DNA of 6,422 bases from JAVBKB01 sp031554275 (GTDB lineage: Bacteria; Bacillota; Bacilli; JARBTR01). The notes under the pieces were generated by a model. It saw only the letters and a list, made by a program, of their open reading frames with translations, did not search any database and was not told the origin of the DNA. This document shows, piece after piece, positions 1-6,254 of the stretch. Positions within the stretch are counted from its first letter, which is position 1; each line of letters begins with the position of its first letter. The position numbers and the translations under genes are program-made. The DNA is taken from assembly GCA_031554275.1 (NCBI GenBank), contig JAVBKB010000125.1, positions 1-6,422 of the forward strand. Direction: 5' to 3'.

Positions 1-46
1 AGAGCGGAGTTTCTGCTTGCGGAAGCCCGAATAAACCAAGGTGCTG
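1..46. repeat. First copy of a 121-nt-period direct repeat (cut by window edge)
   Basis: This copy begins agagcg, has a variable stretch of 15 nt, and ends in a 25-nt core (22-46) carrying gcccgaataaacc and aaggtgctg. The same arrangement, with the same 15-nt gap, returns at 122-168. The variable stretches match at about 8 of 15 positions. The core is almost identical, differing by one extra C in the second copy. The left edge of the window cuts the block, so further copies upstream are possible. Its identity is unknown; it could be part of a structured RNA or a dispersed intergenic repeat. Confidence 0.7.
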
Positions 47-121
47 AGTCGAGCGCTTAGACATGGAGCGTCTCGTAGAAGACTCGAATGCGACAAAGTC
101 GCACCGAGAGGGTTATACGAA
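47..121. other. Hairpin-rich spacer between the two repeat copies
   Basis: The stretch can form at least two stem-loops. In the first, cgagcgct (50-57) pairs with agcg and ctcg (67-70 and 72-75, one bulged T), closed further out by gagt (46-49) with actc (82-85). In the second, tgcgac (89-94) pairs perfectly with gtcgca (98-103) around an AAA loop, and ctcg (83-86) can extend it with cgag (105-108). Longer-range pairing is also possible: gtctcg (70-75) with cgagac (137-142), and agacat (59-64) with atgtct (130-135). This density of pairing suggests a folded RNA or cruciform-type repeat rather than a protein gene. The strand is not determined. Confidence 0.5.
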
Positions 122-168
122 AGAGCGCAATGTCTGCGAGACGAAGCCCGAATAAACCCAAGGTGCTG
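122..168. repeat. Second copy of the 121-nt-period direct repeat
   Basis: This copy repeats the organisation of 1-46: agagcg, 15 variable nt, then the core gaagcccgaataaaccc plus aaggtgctg (143-168). Similarity to the first copy stops right after gtgctg, where the sequence becomes AT-rich leader of gyrA, so this looks like the right-hand boundary of the block. The arm gggtt (110-114) can pair with aaccc (155-159), enclosing a small cgca/tgcg hairpin (126-129 with 135-138). GC content over 1-170 is about 54%, against about 31% for 171-259. Confidence 0.7.
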
Positions 169-170
169 CA

Positions 171-259
171 TCAACAATAAAATGCAACAGAATAGTGCAA
201 ATATTATCAAGACACACAAATTGTGACGTTGCATTGAAACGTAATGTTCCATAGAGAAT
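171..259 (+). promoter_or_regulatory. AT-rich leader upstream of gyrA with inverted repeats; no clear promoter
   Basis: This 89-nt stretch lies between the GC-rich repeat block and gyrA. It contains an 8-bp inverted repeat, aatgcaac (181-188) with gttgcatt (228-235), enclosing a smaller one, cacaa-a-ttgtg (215-225). A TATTAT (202-207) could be a -10 box, but no matching -35 lies 16-18 nt upstream. A ttgaaa (235-240) lacks a well-placed -10. I cannot assign a promoter with confidence; gyrA may be read from upstream or from a weak site here. Confidence 0.3.
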
Positions 260-261
260 AT

Positions 262-270
262 GGGAGGAAA
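262..270 (+). promoter_or_regulatory. Ribosome binding site that fixes the gyrA start at TTG 275
   Basis: The sequence gggaggaaa is a strong Shine-Dalgarno match. It overlaps the in-frame ATG at 260, so it cannot serve that codon, but it lies 7 nt upstream of the in-frame TTG at 275 (counting from GGAGG at 263-267). No Shine-Dalgarno sequence precedes ATG 260. This is the reason for choosing the TTG start. Confidence 0.85.
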
Positions 271-274
271 TCCA

Positions 275-2863
275 TTGGAAAATAAAATTTCACGAGTGAA
301 AGAAATTAACATTAGTAAAGAAATGCGTACGTCCTTTTTAGATTACGCAATGAGTGTCATCGTATCGCGTGCACTTCCTGATGTGCGTGATGGATTAAAG
401 CCTGTACATCGCCGGATTCTTTACGCGATGAACGACCTAGGAATGACATCCGATAAAGCATATAAAAAATCTGCAAGAATCGTTGGTGAAGTAATTGGTA
501 AATATCACCCACATGGTGATAGTGCAGTTTACGAAACAATGGTACGGATGGCGCAGGACTTTAACTTTCGTTACATGCTTGTCGATGGTCATGGAAACTT
601 TGGATCCGTTGATGGAGATTCAGCAGCAGCCATGCGTTACACAGAGGCAAGGATGTCGAAAATTTCGATGGAATTGATTCGTGATATCAATAAGGACACG
701 ATCAATTATCGTGATAACTATGATGGCTCTGAGCGTGAGCCAGAAGTTTTGCCTTCACGCTTTCCGAACCTACTAGTCAATGGATCAACTGGAATCGCAG
801 TTGGAATGGCGACGAATATTCCGCCGCATCAATTGGGTGAAATCATTGATGGTGTCTTAGAAATCAGTAAAAACGAAGATATCACAATTGCAGAGTTAAT
901 GGAAATTATCCCTGGACCAGACTTCCCAACAGCGGGTAAAATTTATGGTAAAAGTGGTATTCGTCGTGCATATGAAACTGGTCGTGGCTCAATTGTGATG
1001 AGAGCCAATCATCTAATTGAAGAAAAGTCGAATGGACGCCAAACCATTATTATTAACGAAATTCCATACCAAGTAAATAAAGCAAATCTCATTGAACGAA
1101 TTGCCGATTTAGTTCGTGATAAAATGATCGAAGGTATTTCTGATCTGCGTGATGAATCTGACCGAAATGGTATGAGAATTGTCATCGAATTAAAACGCGA
1201 AGCCAATGCAGATGTTTTACTGAATAAACTCTATAAACATACCTCTCTACAATCTAGCTTTGGCATCAACTTACTGGCATTGGTTGATGGACAACCGAAG
1301 GTTTTGAACTTAAAAGAATGTTTAGTGCATTATTTAAACCATCAAAAAATTATTATTCGTCGCAGAACCCAATTTGATTTAAACAAAGCAGAAGCTCGGG
1401 CACATATTCTTGAAGGATTGCGAATTGCATTAGACCACATTGATGCAGTTATTGCATTAATCAGGGCATCAAAAACAACTGAAGAAGCACGTACGGGCTT
1501 GATGGAACAGTTTAAACTGTCAGAAAAACAAGCACAAGCCATCTTGGATATGCGTTTACAACGGTTAACAGGACTTGAGCGTGACAAAATTGAAAATGAA
1601 TATACCGAACTAATGAACTTAGTCGCTGAGCTACAAGCTATCTTAGCCGATAAGGAGAAATTGCTTCAAATTATTCGTGATGAGTTGCTTGAAATTAAGG
1701 CAAGATTCAATGATGCACGCCGTACAGAAATCATTGCTGGTGGACTTGAGTCACTTGAAGATGAAGACTTAATTCCAGAAGAAAATATTGTTGTGACGAT
1801 TACGAAAAAGGGTTATATCAAACGACTTCCTGCGAACACATATCGTAGTCAGCGCCGTGGTGGTCGTGGAATTCAGGGAATGAGCACCAACGAGGATGAT
1901 TTCGTTGAGCAACTAGTATCAACTTCAACACATGATACAGTCTTATTTTTTACAAATAAGGGTAAGGTATTCCGCTTAAGAGGTTTTCAAATTCCTGAAT
2001 TTAGTCGTACTGCAAAGGGAATACCCATTATCAATAAATTGAGTCTTGATACGGATGAGCTCGTGAACGCAATGATTCCGGTCAAAGAATTCTCAGCTAA
2101 CAGATTCTTGTTCTTCGTGACAAGACATGGTATTTCAAAACGTTGTGCGTTAGCAGACTTTGCCAATATTCGTCAAAATGGTTTAATTGCCGTTGGGTTG
2201 AAGGAAAATGACGAACTCATCTCCGTTAAGCTAACTGATGGCGAAAGCCATATGATTATCGGAACACGTAATGGTCTTCTGATTCGATTTGATGAAAATG
2301 ATATCCGTTGTATGGGAAGAACTGCTGCCGGCGTTCGAGGTATTCGTTTGAAAAATGATGATGTTGTCGTGGGTGTAGATATTCTCAAAGAGGGCAGTGA
2401 AGTACTTGTTGTGACGCATAATGGTTATGGGAAACGAACAAGTGAAGATGAATATCGGATACAAAATCGTGGTGGATCAGGTATTTTAACCTGTCGTGTC
2501 ACTGATAAGAATGGTCCAGTTGTGGCAGTTCAGACAGTCACTGGTGCAGAAGATCTAATGATTGTCACTGCTGGAGGCGTTGTCATTAGAATGGATGTTG
2601 CTACTATTTCAAGCTTTGGTCGTAACTCACAAGGGGTTAAATTGATTCGTTTAGAGGATTCTGAACAAGGATTCGTCTCTAGTGTTACCAAAGTAGAAAA
2701 AGAAGAAGACCGAGATGAAGACGATGAGGTATTAGCAGCAGAGGCTACAACAGAGTTTATCAATCCAAATGATGAGATGAGTGAAGCTGTAGGAGACTTT
2801 GCTGATCAACTAATCGAAGAGTCAGCAGATGCAATACCTGAGATTGAGCTAGACGAAGAGTAA
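275..2863 (+). CDS. gyrA: DNA gyrase subunit A
   Basis: GyrA is the DNA-breaking subunit of gyrase; with GyrB (A2B2) it introduces negative supercoils using ATP. From the TTG start at 275 the product is 862 aa, beginning MENKISRVKEINISKEMRTS, which lines up with Bacillus GyrA. The breakage-reunion domain spans roughly residues 30-495 and contains the catalytic tyrosine (Y122, in AAAMRYTEA). The quinolone-resistance region reads HPHGDSAVYE with Ser83 and Glu87, the usual susceptible-type residues. The GyrA box QRRGGRG lies at 526-532 and the beta-pinwheel domain occupies about 500-805. The last 55 residues (808-862) form a strongly acidic tail with about 24 Asp/Glu and only two basic residues, longer than the short acidic tail I recall for B. 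subtilis (about 821 aa in total). The ORF can be extended to ATG 260, but that codon lacks a ribosome site. gyrB is presumably upstream, outside the window. The identification is essentially certain. Confidence 0.98.
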   Translation: MENKISRVKEINISKEMRTSFLDYAMSVIVSRALPDVRDGLKPVHRRILYAMNDLGMTSDKAYKKSARIVGEVIGKYHPHGDSAVYETMVRMAQDFNFRYMLVDGHGNFGSVDGDSAAAMRYTEARMSKISMELIRDINKDTINYRDNYDGSEREPEVLPSRFPNLLVNGSTGIAVGMATNIPPHQLGEIIDGVLEISKNEDITIAELMEIIPGPDFPTAGKIYGKSGIRRAYETGRGSIVMRANHLIEEKSNGRQTIIINEIPYQVNKANLIERIADLVRDKMIEGISDLRDESDRNGMRIVIELKREANADVLLNKLYKHTSLQSSFGINLLALVDGQPKVLNLKECLVHYLNHQKIIIRRRTQFDLNKAEARAHILEGLRIALDHIDAVIALIRASKTTEEARTGLMEQFKLSEKQAQAILDMRLQRLTGLERDKIENEYTELMNLVAELQAILADKEKLLQIIRDELLEIKARFNDARRTEIIAGGLESLEDEDLIPEENIVVTITKKGYIKRLPANTYRSQRRGGRGIQGMSTNEDDFVEQLVSTSTHDTVLFFTNKGKVFRLRGFQIPEFSRTAKGIPIINKLSLDTDELVNAMIPVKEFSANRFLFFVTRHGISKRCALADFANIRQNGLIAVGLKENDELISVKLTDGESHMIIGTRNGLLIRFDENDIRCMGRTAAGVRGIRLKNDDVVVGVDILKEGSEVLVVTHNGYGKRTSEDEYRIQNRGGSGILTCRVTDKNGPVVAVQTVTGAEDLMIVTAGGVVIRMDVATISSFGRNSQGVKLIRLEDSEQGFVSSVTKVEKEEDRDEDDEVLAAEATTEFINPNDEMSEAVGDFADQLIEESADAIPEIELDEE

Positions 2864-2874
2864 ATAGGTTGTGA

Positions 2875-2909
2875 GACTGTGCTATCTATATGGATAGTGC
2901 AGTCTTTTT
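2875..2909 (+). terminator. Rho-independent terminator of gyrA
   Basis: A 12-bp stem, gactgtgctatc (2875-2886) with gatagtgcagtc (2893-2904), includes two G-U wobbles and a 6-nt loop. It is followed at once by five T (2905-2909). It starts 12 nt after the gyrA stop codon, so gyrA transcription likely ends here and is not continued into the convergent gene. Confidence 0.9.
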
Positions 2910-2950
2910 ACGCTAATGGAAAAGGTTTTAAATGCTCAAATTGGTAGTAG

Positions 2951-2980
2951 AAAAAACGAAGCAAAAAGCATCTTCGTTTT
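2951..2980 (-). terminator. Probable terminator of the deacetylase gene (possibly bidirectional)
   Basis: aaaacgaag (2953-2961) and cttcgtttt (2972-2980) form a 9-bp stem with a 10-nt loop. Read on the minus strand, the stem runs into six T (2956-2951), as expected for an intrinsic terminator about 75 nt downstream of the deacetylase stop. On the plus strand it ends in four T and could back up the gyrA terminator. The stem is AT-rich, so its strength is uncertain. Confidence 0.55.
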
Positions 2981-3053
2981 ATTTCAATCGCTATTTAATC
3001 TATATATTCCCCAATTGAATGACTCTGTGCTATTCAAAACAGTGGGAATTAAT

Positions 3054-4001
3054 TTAATTTCTATAATCAAAAGCTACCGGTGGCACTGCATTTGTTAGAA
3101 CGTCAAATTGACCGCCATTTGCCTTTATACCTGCGATCAGTTCAGGCAGAATCTCTGCTGCATAGCTTTGGCTTGTGCCATCATGCATGAGGATTATACT
3201 TGGTGTATTTCTTGCCATATTGTAATTAACTTCACCAATAATTGTTTGAGGTGATTGCTTACTTTGAGAAGAATCTCCTGAATCAATATTCCAATCAAAA
3301 TAGACAAAACCCCTGCGAAGTAGTTCAGAGTTGATTTCCTCATAGATACTGGCGTTATAATGATTAATGCTTCCACCTGGATGCCTTGTCACCGAAACAG
3401 GGTAATCCGTGATTGCTTCAATTTCGGCAAGGCATTTATCATAGTCCGATAAAAAGGTATCTACATTTTGATAAACTTGCGTGTAATCATGTGTGTTAGT
3501 ATGGATACCAATGGCATGTCCTTCATCGACAATTCGTTTGACAATATTGGGATGCATTGCGACATTCTTTCCTTGTAGAAAAAATGTTGCTTTAATATTG
3601 TTTTCTTTCAAAACATCAAGAATCCGGATTGTATTGTCAGAGGGACCATCGTCAAAAGTGAGATAGACTTTATTGCCAGGATTAACAGTTGATTCTGGTC
3701 TTGTTGCGTAAAGGTTGGGATATTTGGTTTGGTATTCGATTGGTTGTGGGTTAGTTTCCAATGGTAATTTCTGCTTTGTTTCTTTCAGTTGTGCCTGTGT
3801 ACTTGTCAACTGCTTTTCGATTGCTTTTGTTTCTGCTACCGATAGTTTCACCTTTTGTTTCTCTTGATTAAGGGATGATTTAAGCTGTAAATTATTTGCA
3901 TATTCAATACCAATGCCACTCGCTAAAAGTAAAATCGTTAGGAGTGCAATCAATAATGAGCGTTTGCTTTTTTTAATTCTGATTTTCACATCAATCACCA
4001 T
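3054..4001 (-). CDS. Membrane-anchored polysaccharide deacetylase (NodB domain, carbohydrate esterase 4 family)
   Basis: The enzyme is expected to remove N-acetyl groups from a wall glycan, most likely peptidoglycan, in a metal-dependent reaction outside the membrane. Numbering from ATG 4001 (315 aa): a basic N-terminus, one membrane segment at about 16-34, a Gln/Lys/Glu-rich probable coiled coil at about 38-78, then the NodB domain at about 110-305. All family motifs are visible: TFDDGP (D117 catalytic base, D118 metal), HTNTH (H167 and H171, metal), RHPGG (206-210), DWNID (236-240) and LMH (H273). The enzyme therefore looks active. ATG 4001 has no ribosome site; a GTG at 3989, 4 nt after GGTGAT, gives MKIRIKKSKR and may be the true start (311 aa). 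The gene converges on gyrA and lies 77 bp after yaaC on the same strand. The exact substrate is not determined by sequence; PgdA-like activity is an inference. Confidence 0.93.
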   Translation of the reverse strand: MVIDVKIRIKKSKRSLLIALLTILLLASGIGIEYANNLQLKSSLNQEKQKVKLSVAETKAIEKQLTSTQAQLKETKQKLPLETNPQPIEYQTKYPNLYATRPESTVNPGNKVYLTFDDGPSDNTIRILDVLKENNIKATFFLQGKNVAMHPNIVKRIVDEGHAIGIHTNTHDYTQVYQNVDTFLSDYDKCLAEIEAITDYPVSVTRHPGGSINHYNASIYEEINSELLRRGFVYFDWNIDSGDSSQSKQSPQTIIGEVNYNMARNTPSIILMHDGTSQSYAAEILPELIAGIKANGGQFDVLTNAVPPVAFDYRN

Positions 4002-4021
4002 CTTTTTTTACAAATAGTTAT

Positions 4022-4058
4022 CACTCATAATAATAAACTTTTTTGTCGAAAAAGTCAT
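4022..4058 (-). promoter_or_regulatory. Candidate SigA-type promoter of the deacetylase gene
   Basis: Read on the minus strand, ATGACT (4058-4053) serves as a -35 with 4 of 6 matches. A 17-nt spacer leads to TATTAT (4035-4030), a -10 with 5 of 6 matches. Transcription would begin near 4022, about 20 nt before ATG 4001 and 33 nt before GTG 3989. The -35 overlaps the palindrome at 4049-4066, so either the promoter or the terminator reading may be wrong. Confidence 0.4.
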
Positions 4059-4068
4059 GACTTTTTTT
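4049..4068 (-). terminator. Weak hairpin after yaaC, possible terminator
   Basis: aaaaagtca and tgacttttt form a perfect 18-bp palindrome (4049-4066), giving a 7-bp stem around CATG with A and T runs on either side. It lies 11-30 nt downstream of the yaaC stop on the minus strand and could act as an intrinsic terminator in either direction. The stem has only one G-C pair besides the loop bases, so it would be weak, and read-through into the deacetylase gene is plausible. Confidence 0.4.
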
Positions 4069-4078
4069 GTTTTGTTGA

Positions 4079-4807
4079 TTAATTGATGAATAAAATATCA
4101 TTGTTTATCCAATAGTGTATATGGTCTATCGTTTTCTTTGGAGAAATAGATAGGAATTCTTGAATCAGTACATAGTCAAAGTGGGGCATCTGTTTGAGTA
4201 GTTCCGACCACCATTCAGTTTCGTAACGACAGATCATACTGAGATTGTATAGCAGTAAGTAGTTAGTTAAAAGTTCATTTAAATTCGTTGGGGCTAAAAT
4301 AGTTGATTTATTATTTGTATAGAACTCAATTAATGAAGCTGTCTCAGGAATATCGGTTAATAACTCGTTCATTGAAAACTTTTTATTTGCATCAAACATG
4401 GTGGAAAACATTGTCTTCGCGGCATGAGGAAATAGACCATTTTTTTGTATCCGTATTTCATCATGAATAAACTGATAGCCATTTTTCTTTCTTTTTCTTG
4501 TTGAAACACCATGTGCTAGGACAATTGAGTTGCTAGGATAATCAGGATCGACAATGAGAATGCATGCCTTTAGAAGTTGCACAATGCCGTAGAATTGAAG
4601 TAATGGTTTTGTTTGGATACTACCCTTTTCTGCATCCTGAAGGTAGAGCTGCCCATGTTCAATATATGAAATAAACCTAGGGCAATTTTCATAGCTTTTT
4701 TTCCTTGCCGCAGGATGTTGCTTTTTTTCATAGCAATGATATAAAAACTGCTGTGTATACGGAACAGAAAAGAATACGGATAATGGTTGATTACTTGGTC
4801 CGAACAT
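4079..4807 (-). CDS. yaaC: YaaC-family protein of unknown function, short form
   Basis: This 242-aa protein resembles B. subtilis YaaC, whose function I do not know to be established. Family-like blocks are KSYENC (37-42), PLLQFYGIVQLLKACILIVD (68-87), LAHGVSTRKRKK (97-108), EIRIQKNGLF (117-126) and, near the end, NYLLLYNLSM plus CRYETEWWSELL (182-204). No signal peptide or membrane segment is evident, so it is probably cytoplasmic. I recall B. subtilis YaaC at about 315 aa; the region between about 130 and 180 here seems compressed, suggesting an internal deletion rather than a frameshift, because both ends are conserved in one frame. The start is supported by AAAGGAG (minus strand, 4821-4815) 7 nt before ATG. 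Orientation, reversed relative to gyrA and dacA, matches B. subtilis, which supports the symbol. The neighbour guaB found there is missing. Confidence 0.85.
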   Translation of the reverse strand: MFGPSNQPLSVFFSVPYTQQFLYHCYEKKQHPAARKKSYENCPRFISYIEHGQLYLQDAEKGSIQTKPLLQFYGIVQLLKACILIVDPDYPSNSIVLAHGVSTRKRKKNGYQFIHDEIRIQKNGLFPHAAKTMFSTMFDANKKFSMNELLTDIPETASLIEFYTNNKSTILAPTNLNELLTNYLLLYNLSMICRYETEWWSELLKQMPHFDYVLIQEFLSISPKKTIDHIHYWINNDILFIN

Positions 4808-4841
4808 GAAAAGGCTCCTTTCAACAAATGAATACGCTAAC

Positions 4842-4862
4842 GTGGATGAGTATCTTCATCAC
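4842..4862 (-). promoter_or_regulatory. Inverted repeat in the yaaC leader
   Basis: gatga (4845-4849) and tcatc (4856-4860) pair around a 6-nt loop, and gt/ac outside can extend the stem with one bulged G. It lies between the proposed yaaC promoter and its ribosome site, so it could be an operator or an mRNA hairpin. No regulator can be named. Confidence 0.25.
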
Positions 4863-4869
4863 TTAGATT

Positions 4870-4906
4870 AAGGGGGAAAATAATCTGTCATATTTTTTCT
4901 AGTCAA
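4870..4906 (-). promoter_or_regulatory. Candidate SigA-type promoter of yaaC
   Basis: Read on the minus strand, TTGACT (4906-4901, 5 of 6 matches) and TATTTT (4882-4877, 4 of 6) are separated by 18 nt. Transcription would start near 4870, leaving a leader of about 62 nt. The -35 lies inside the spacer of the opposing dacA promoter, so the two polymerases would compete for the same DNA. Confidence 0.4.
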
Positions 4907-4926
4907 GTTATGATAAAATAACTAAG
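4892..4926 (+). promoter_or_regulatory. Promoter of dacA with extended -10
   Basis: TGATAAAAT (4911-4919) is an extended -10 (TG, one base, then TAAAAT with 5 of 6 matches). The region 16-17 nt upstream is only T-rich and has no good -35, which is common for extended -10 promoters. Transcription would begin near 4926, about 24 nt before the start codon. The arms agttat (4906-4911) and ataact (4918-4923) form an inverted repeat over the -10. Confidence 0.55.
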
Positions 4927-4936
4927 GTAAAAAACC

Positions 4937-4942
4937 GGAGGT
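4937..4942 (+). promoter_or_regulatory. Ribosome binding site of dacA
   Basis: GGAGGT is a full Shine-Dalgarno core lying 7 nt before ATG 4950, which confirms this start and predicts efficient translation. Confidence 0.85.
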
Positions 4943-4949
4943 AAAGTAG

Positions 4950-6254
4950 ATGAAATTATTAAAAAGGGCATCAGTAGTTAGTTTGATTTTGTTATTTCTT
5001 GTATCAGTCATTTACACACCATTTGCTTCACCAGTTGGCGCGGAAGAAACGCCTGATGTGTTATCTTTGAATGCAGGTGCAGCCATTCTTCTAGATGCAG
5101 ATACTGGACAAATTCTATATGAAAAAAATCCTGATGAGTTACTTGGTGTAGCTAGTATGTCCAAAATGATGACGGAGTATTTAGTACTCGAGGCGATTGA
5201 GGACAAAAAGATTACTTGGGATCAAGAAGTGAAAATTGATTCCTATGTTCATGAGCTGTCAGCAGCGCCTGAATTGTCTAATGTTGGTTTAACAGAGGGA
5301 GAAAACTATACGGTTAAGCAGTTGTTTGAGGCAATGGCCGTCTATTCTGGTAATGCAGCCGCTGTTGCATTGGCACAAACCGTAGCTGGAAGTGAAGCAA
5401 AATTTGTAGAGATGATGAATGCAAAAGCTGAGGAAATGGGCTTGAAGGACTATCGTTTTGTCAATGCAACCGGTTTGAATAATGCTGATTTAATGGGGGA
5501 AATCCCAGCTGGTGAACCAACTGATGAAAATTTAATGTCTGCACGAGCAACAGCTAAGTTGGCTTTTAATTTACTGAATGATTATCCTGAAATTTTAGAG
5601 ACAACATCCATTGAGAAATTACAATTTGTCGATGGCAGGGAGTATCCTAGCTTTAATTGGATGCTTCCTGGTCTAACATTTGGTTATCCCGGAGTAGATG
5701 GTCTTAAGACAGGATCGACCGATTTTGCGGGTGCTTGCTTTACAGCAACGGCAACCAAGGATGGTCACCGAGTGATTTCAGTTGTTATGAAGTGTGAGTC
5801 GAAAAATGCACGTTTTGAAGAAACCCGTAAATTACTTGATTATGGTTTCAACACCTTCGCTGAAAAGGAAGTTTATCCAGCAAAGTCGAAGGTCGAAGGA
5901 ACTGATTCGATTGGTGTAACAAACGGGAAAGCAGATAAAGTAACATTTTCGACAAAAGAGCCTATTTCAGTGATTACAGATAAAAATGTAAAGTCAAATT
6001 ACAAATTGAAGTATACACCTGATAAGGACAAGCTTGATGAAGATGGGCATTTGGTGGCACCTGTTAAAAAGGGTGAAAAAGTTGGAACAGCTACTTTAGT
6101 TGATGAAAATGGGGAAGCCATTCAATTTATTAATGATGACATGGCTAAAAGTATTACGACAGATGTTGTTGTAGATAAAGCTGTGGAGGAGTCCAACATC
6201 TTTGTTCGTTCTTGGAATTCAATCGCCGATTTCTTCTCAGGTTTATTCAACTAG
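4950..6254 (+). CDS. dacA: Serine-type D-alanyl-D-alanine carboxypeptidase (PBP5-type penicillin-binding protein)
   Basis: DacA trims the terminal D-alanine from peptidoglycan pentapeptides and so limits crosslinking; it acts on the outer face of the membrane and binds beta-lactams. The product has 434 aa. A signal peptide covers about 1-31 (basic start, hydrophobic core, probable cleavage after VGA). The peptidase S11 domain at about 40-295 has all three active-site motifs: SMSK (S69 nucleophile, K72), SGN (133-135) and KTG (253-255). The PBP5 C-terminal beta domain occupies about 310-400. The last 20 residues (RSWNSIADFFSGLFN region) form an amphipathic anchor typical of this family. Length is normal for Bacillus DacA. 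It is divergent from yaaC, has its own extended -10 promoter, and ends before a strong terminator, so it is probably monocistronic. In B. subtilis guaB lies directly upstream; it does not here. Confidence 0.97.
   Translation: MKLLKRASVVSLILLFLVSVIYTPFASPVGAEETPDVLSLNAGAAILLDADTGQILYEKNPDELLGVASMSKMMTEYLVLEAIEDKKITWDQEVKIDSYVHELSAAPELSNVGLTEGENYTVKQLFEAMAVYSGNAAAVALAQTVAGSEAKFVEMMNAKAEEMGLKDYRFVNATGLNNADLMGEIPAGEPTDENLMSARATAKLAFNLLNDYPEILETTSIEKLQFVDGREYPSFNWMLPGLTFGYPGVDGLKTGSTDFAGACFTATATKDGHRVISVVMKCESKNARFEETRKLLDYGFNTFAEKEVYPAKSKVEGTDSIGVTNGKADKVTFSTKEPISVITDKNVKSNYKLKYTPDKDKLDEDGHLVAPVKKGEKVGTATLVDENGEAIQFINDDMAKSITTDVVVDKAVEESNIFVRSWNSIADFFSGLFN

Noticed and set aside
1..60. Possible 3' end of gyrB
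   Set aside because: Frame 1 is open to a TAG at 58-60, but the residues do not resemble the end of GyrB and the DNA is the repeated element.
1..168. CRISPR array
   Set aside because: Only two repeats are seen, with a 97-nt spacing that is itself hairpin-rich, and there are no cas genes.
41..226. Open reading frame of 61 codons in the repeat block
   Set aside because: It starts inside the repeated core, has no ribosome site, and runs from GC-rich repeat into AT-rich leader, giving an Arg-rich then Asn-rich composition with no recognisable domain. Two other frames in the same block are also open by chance.
521..535. Fluoroquinolone-resistance substitutions in gyrA
   Set aside because: The codons for residues 83 and 87 encode Ser and Glu, the usual unmutated residues in Gram-positive GyrA.
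3006..3049. Inverted repeat attccc/gggaat with inner ttgaat/attcaa near the deacetylase stop
   Set aside because: It can fold, but no T run follows on either strand, so I do not call it a terminator; the hairpin at 2951-2980 fits better.
2916..3098. Open reading frame of 60 codons after gyrA
   Set aside because: It has no ribosome site, runs through a probable terminator hairpin, and overlaps the 3' end of the deacetylase on the opposite strand.
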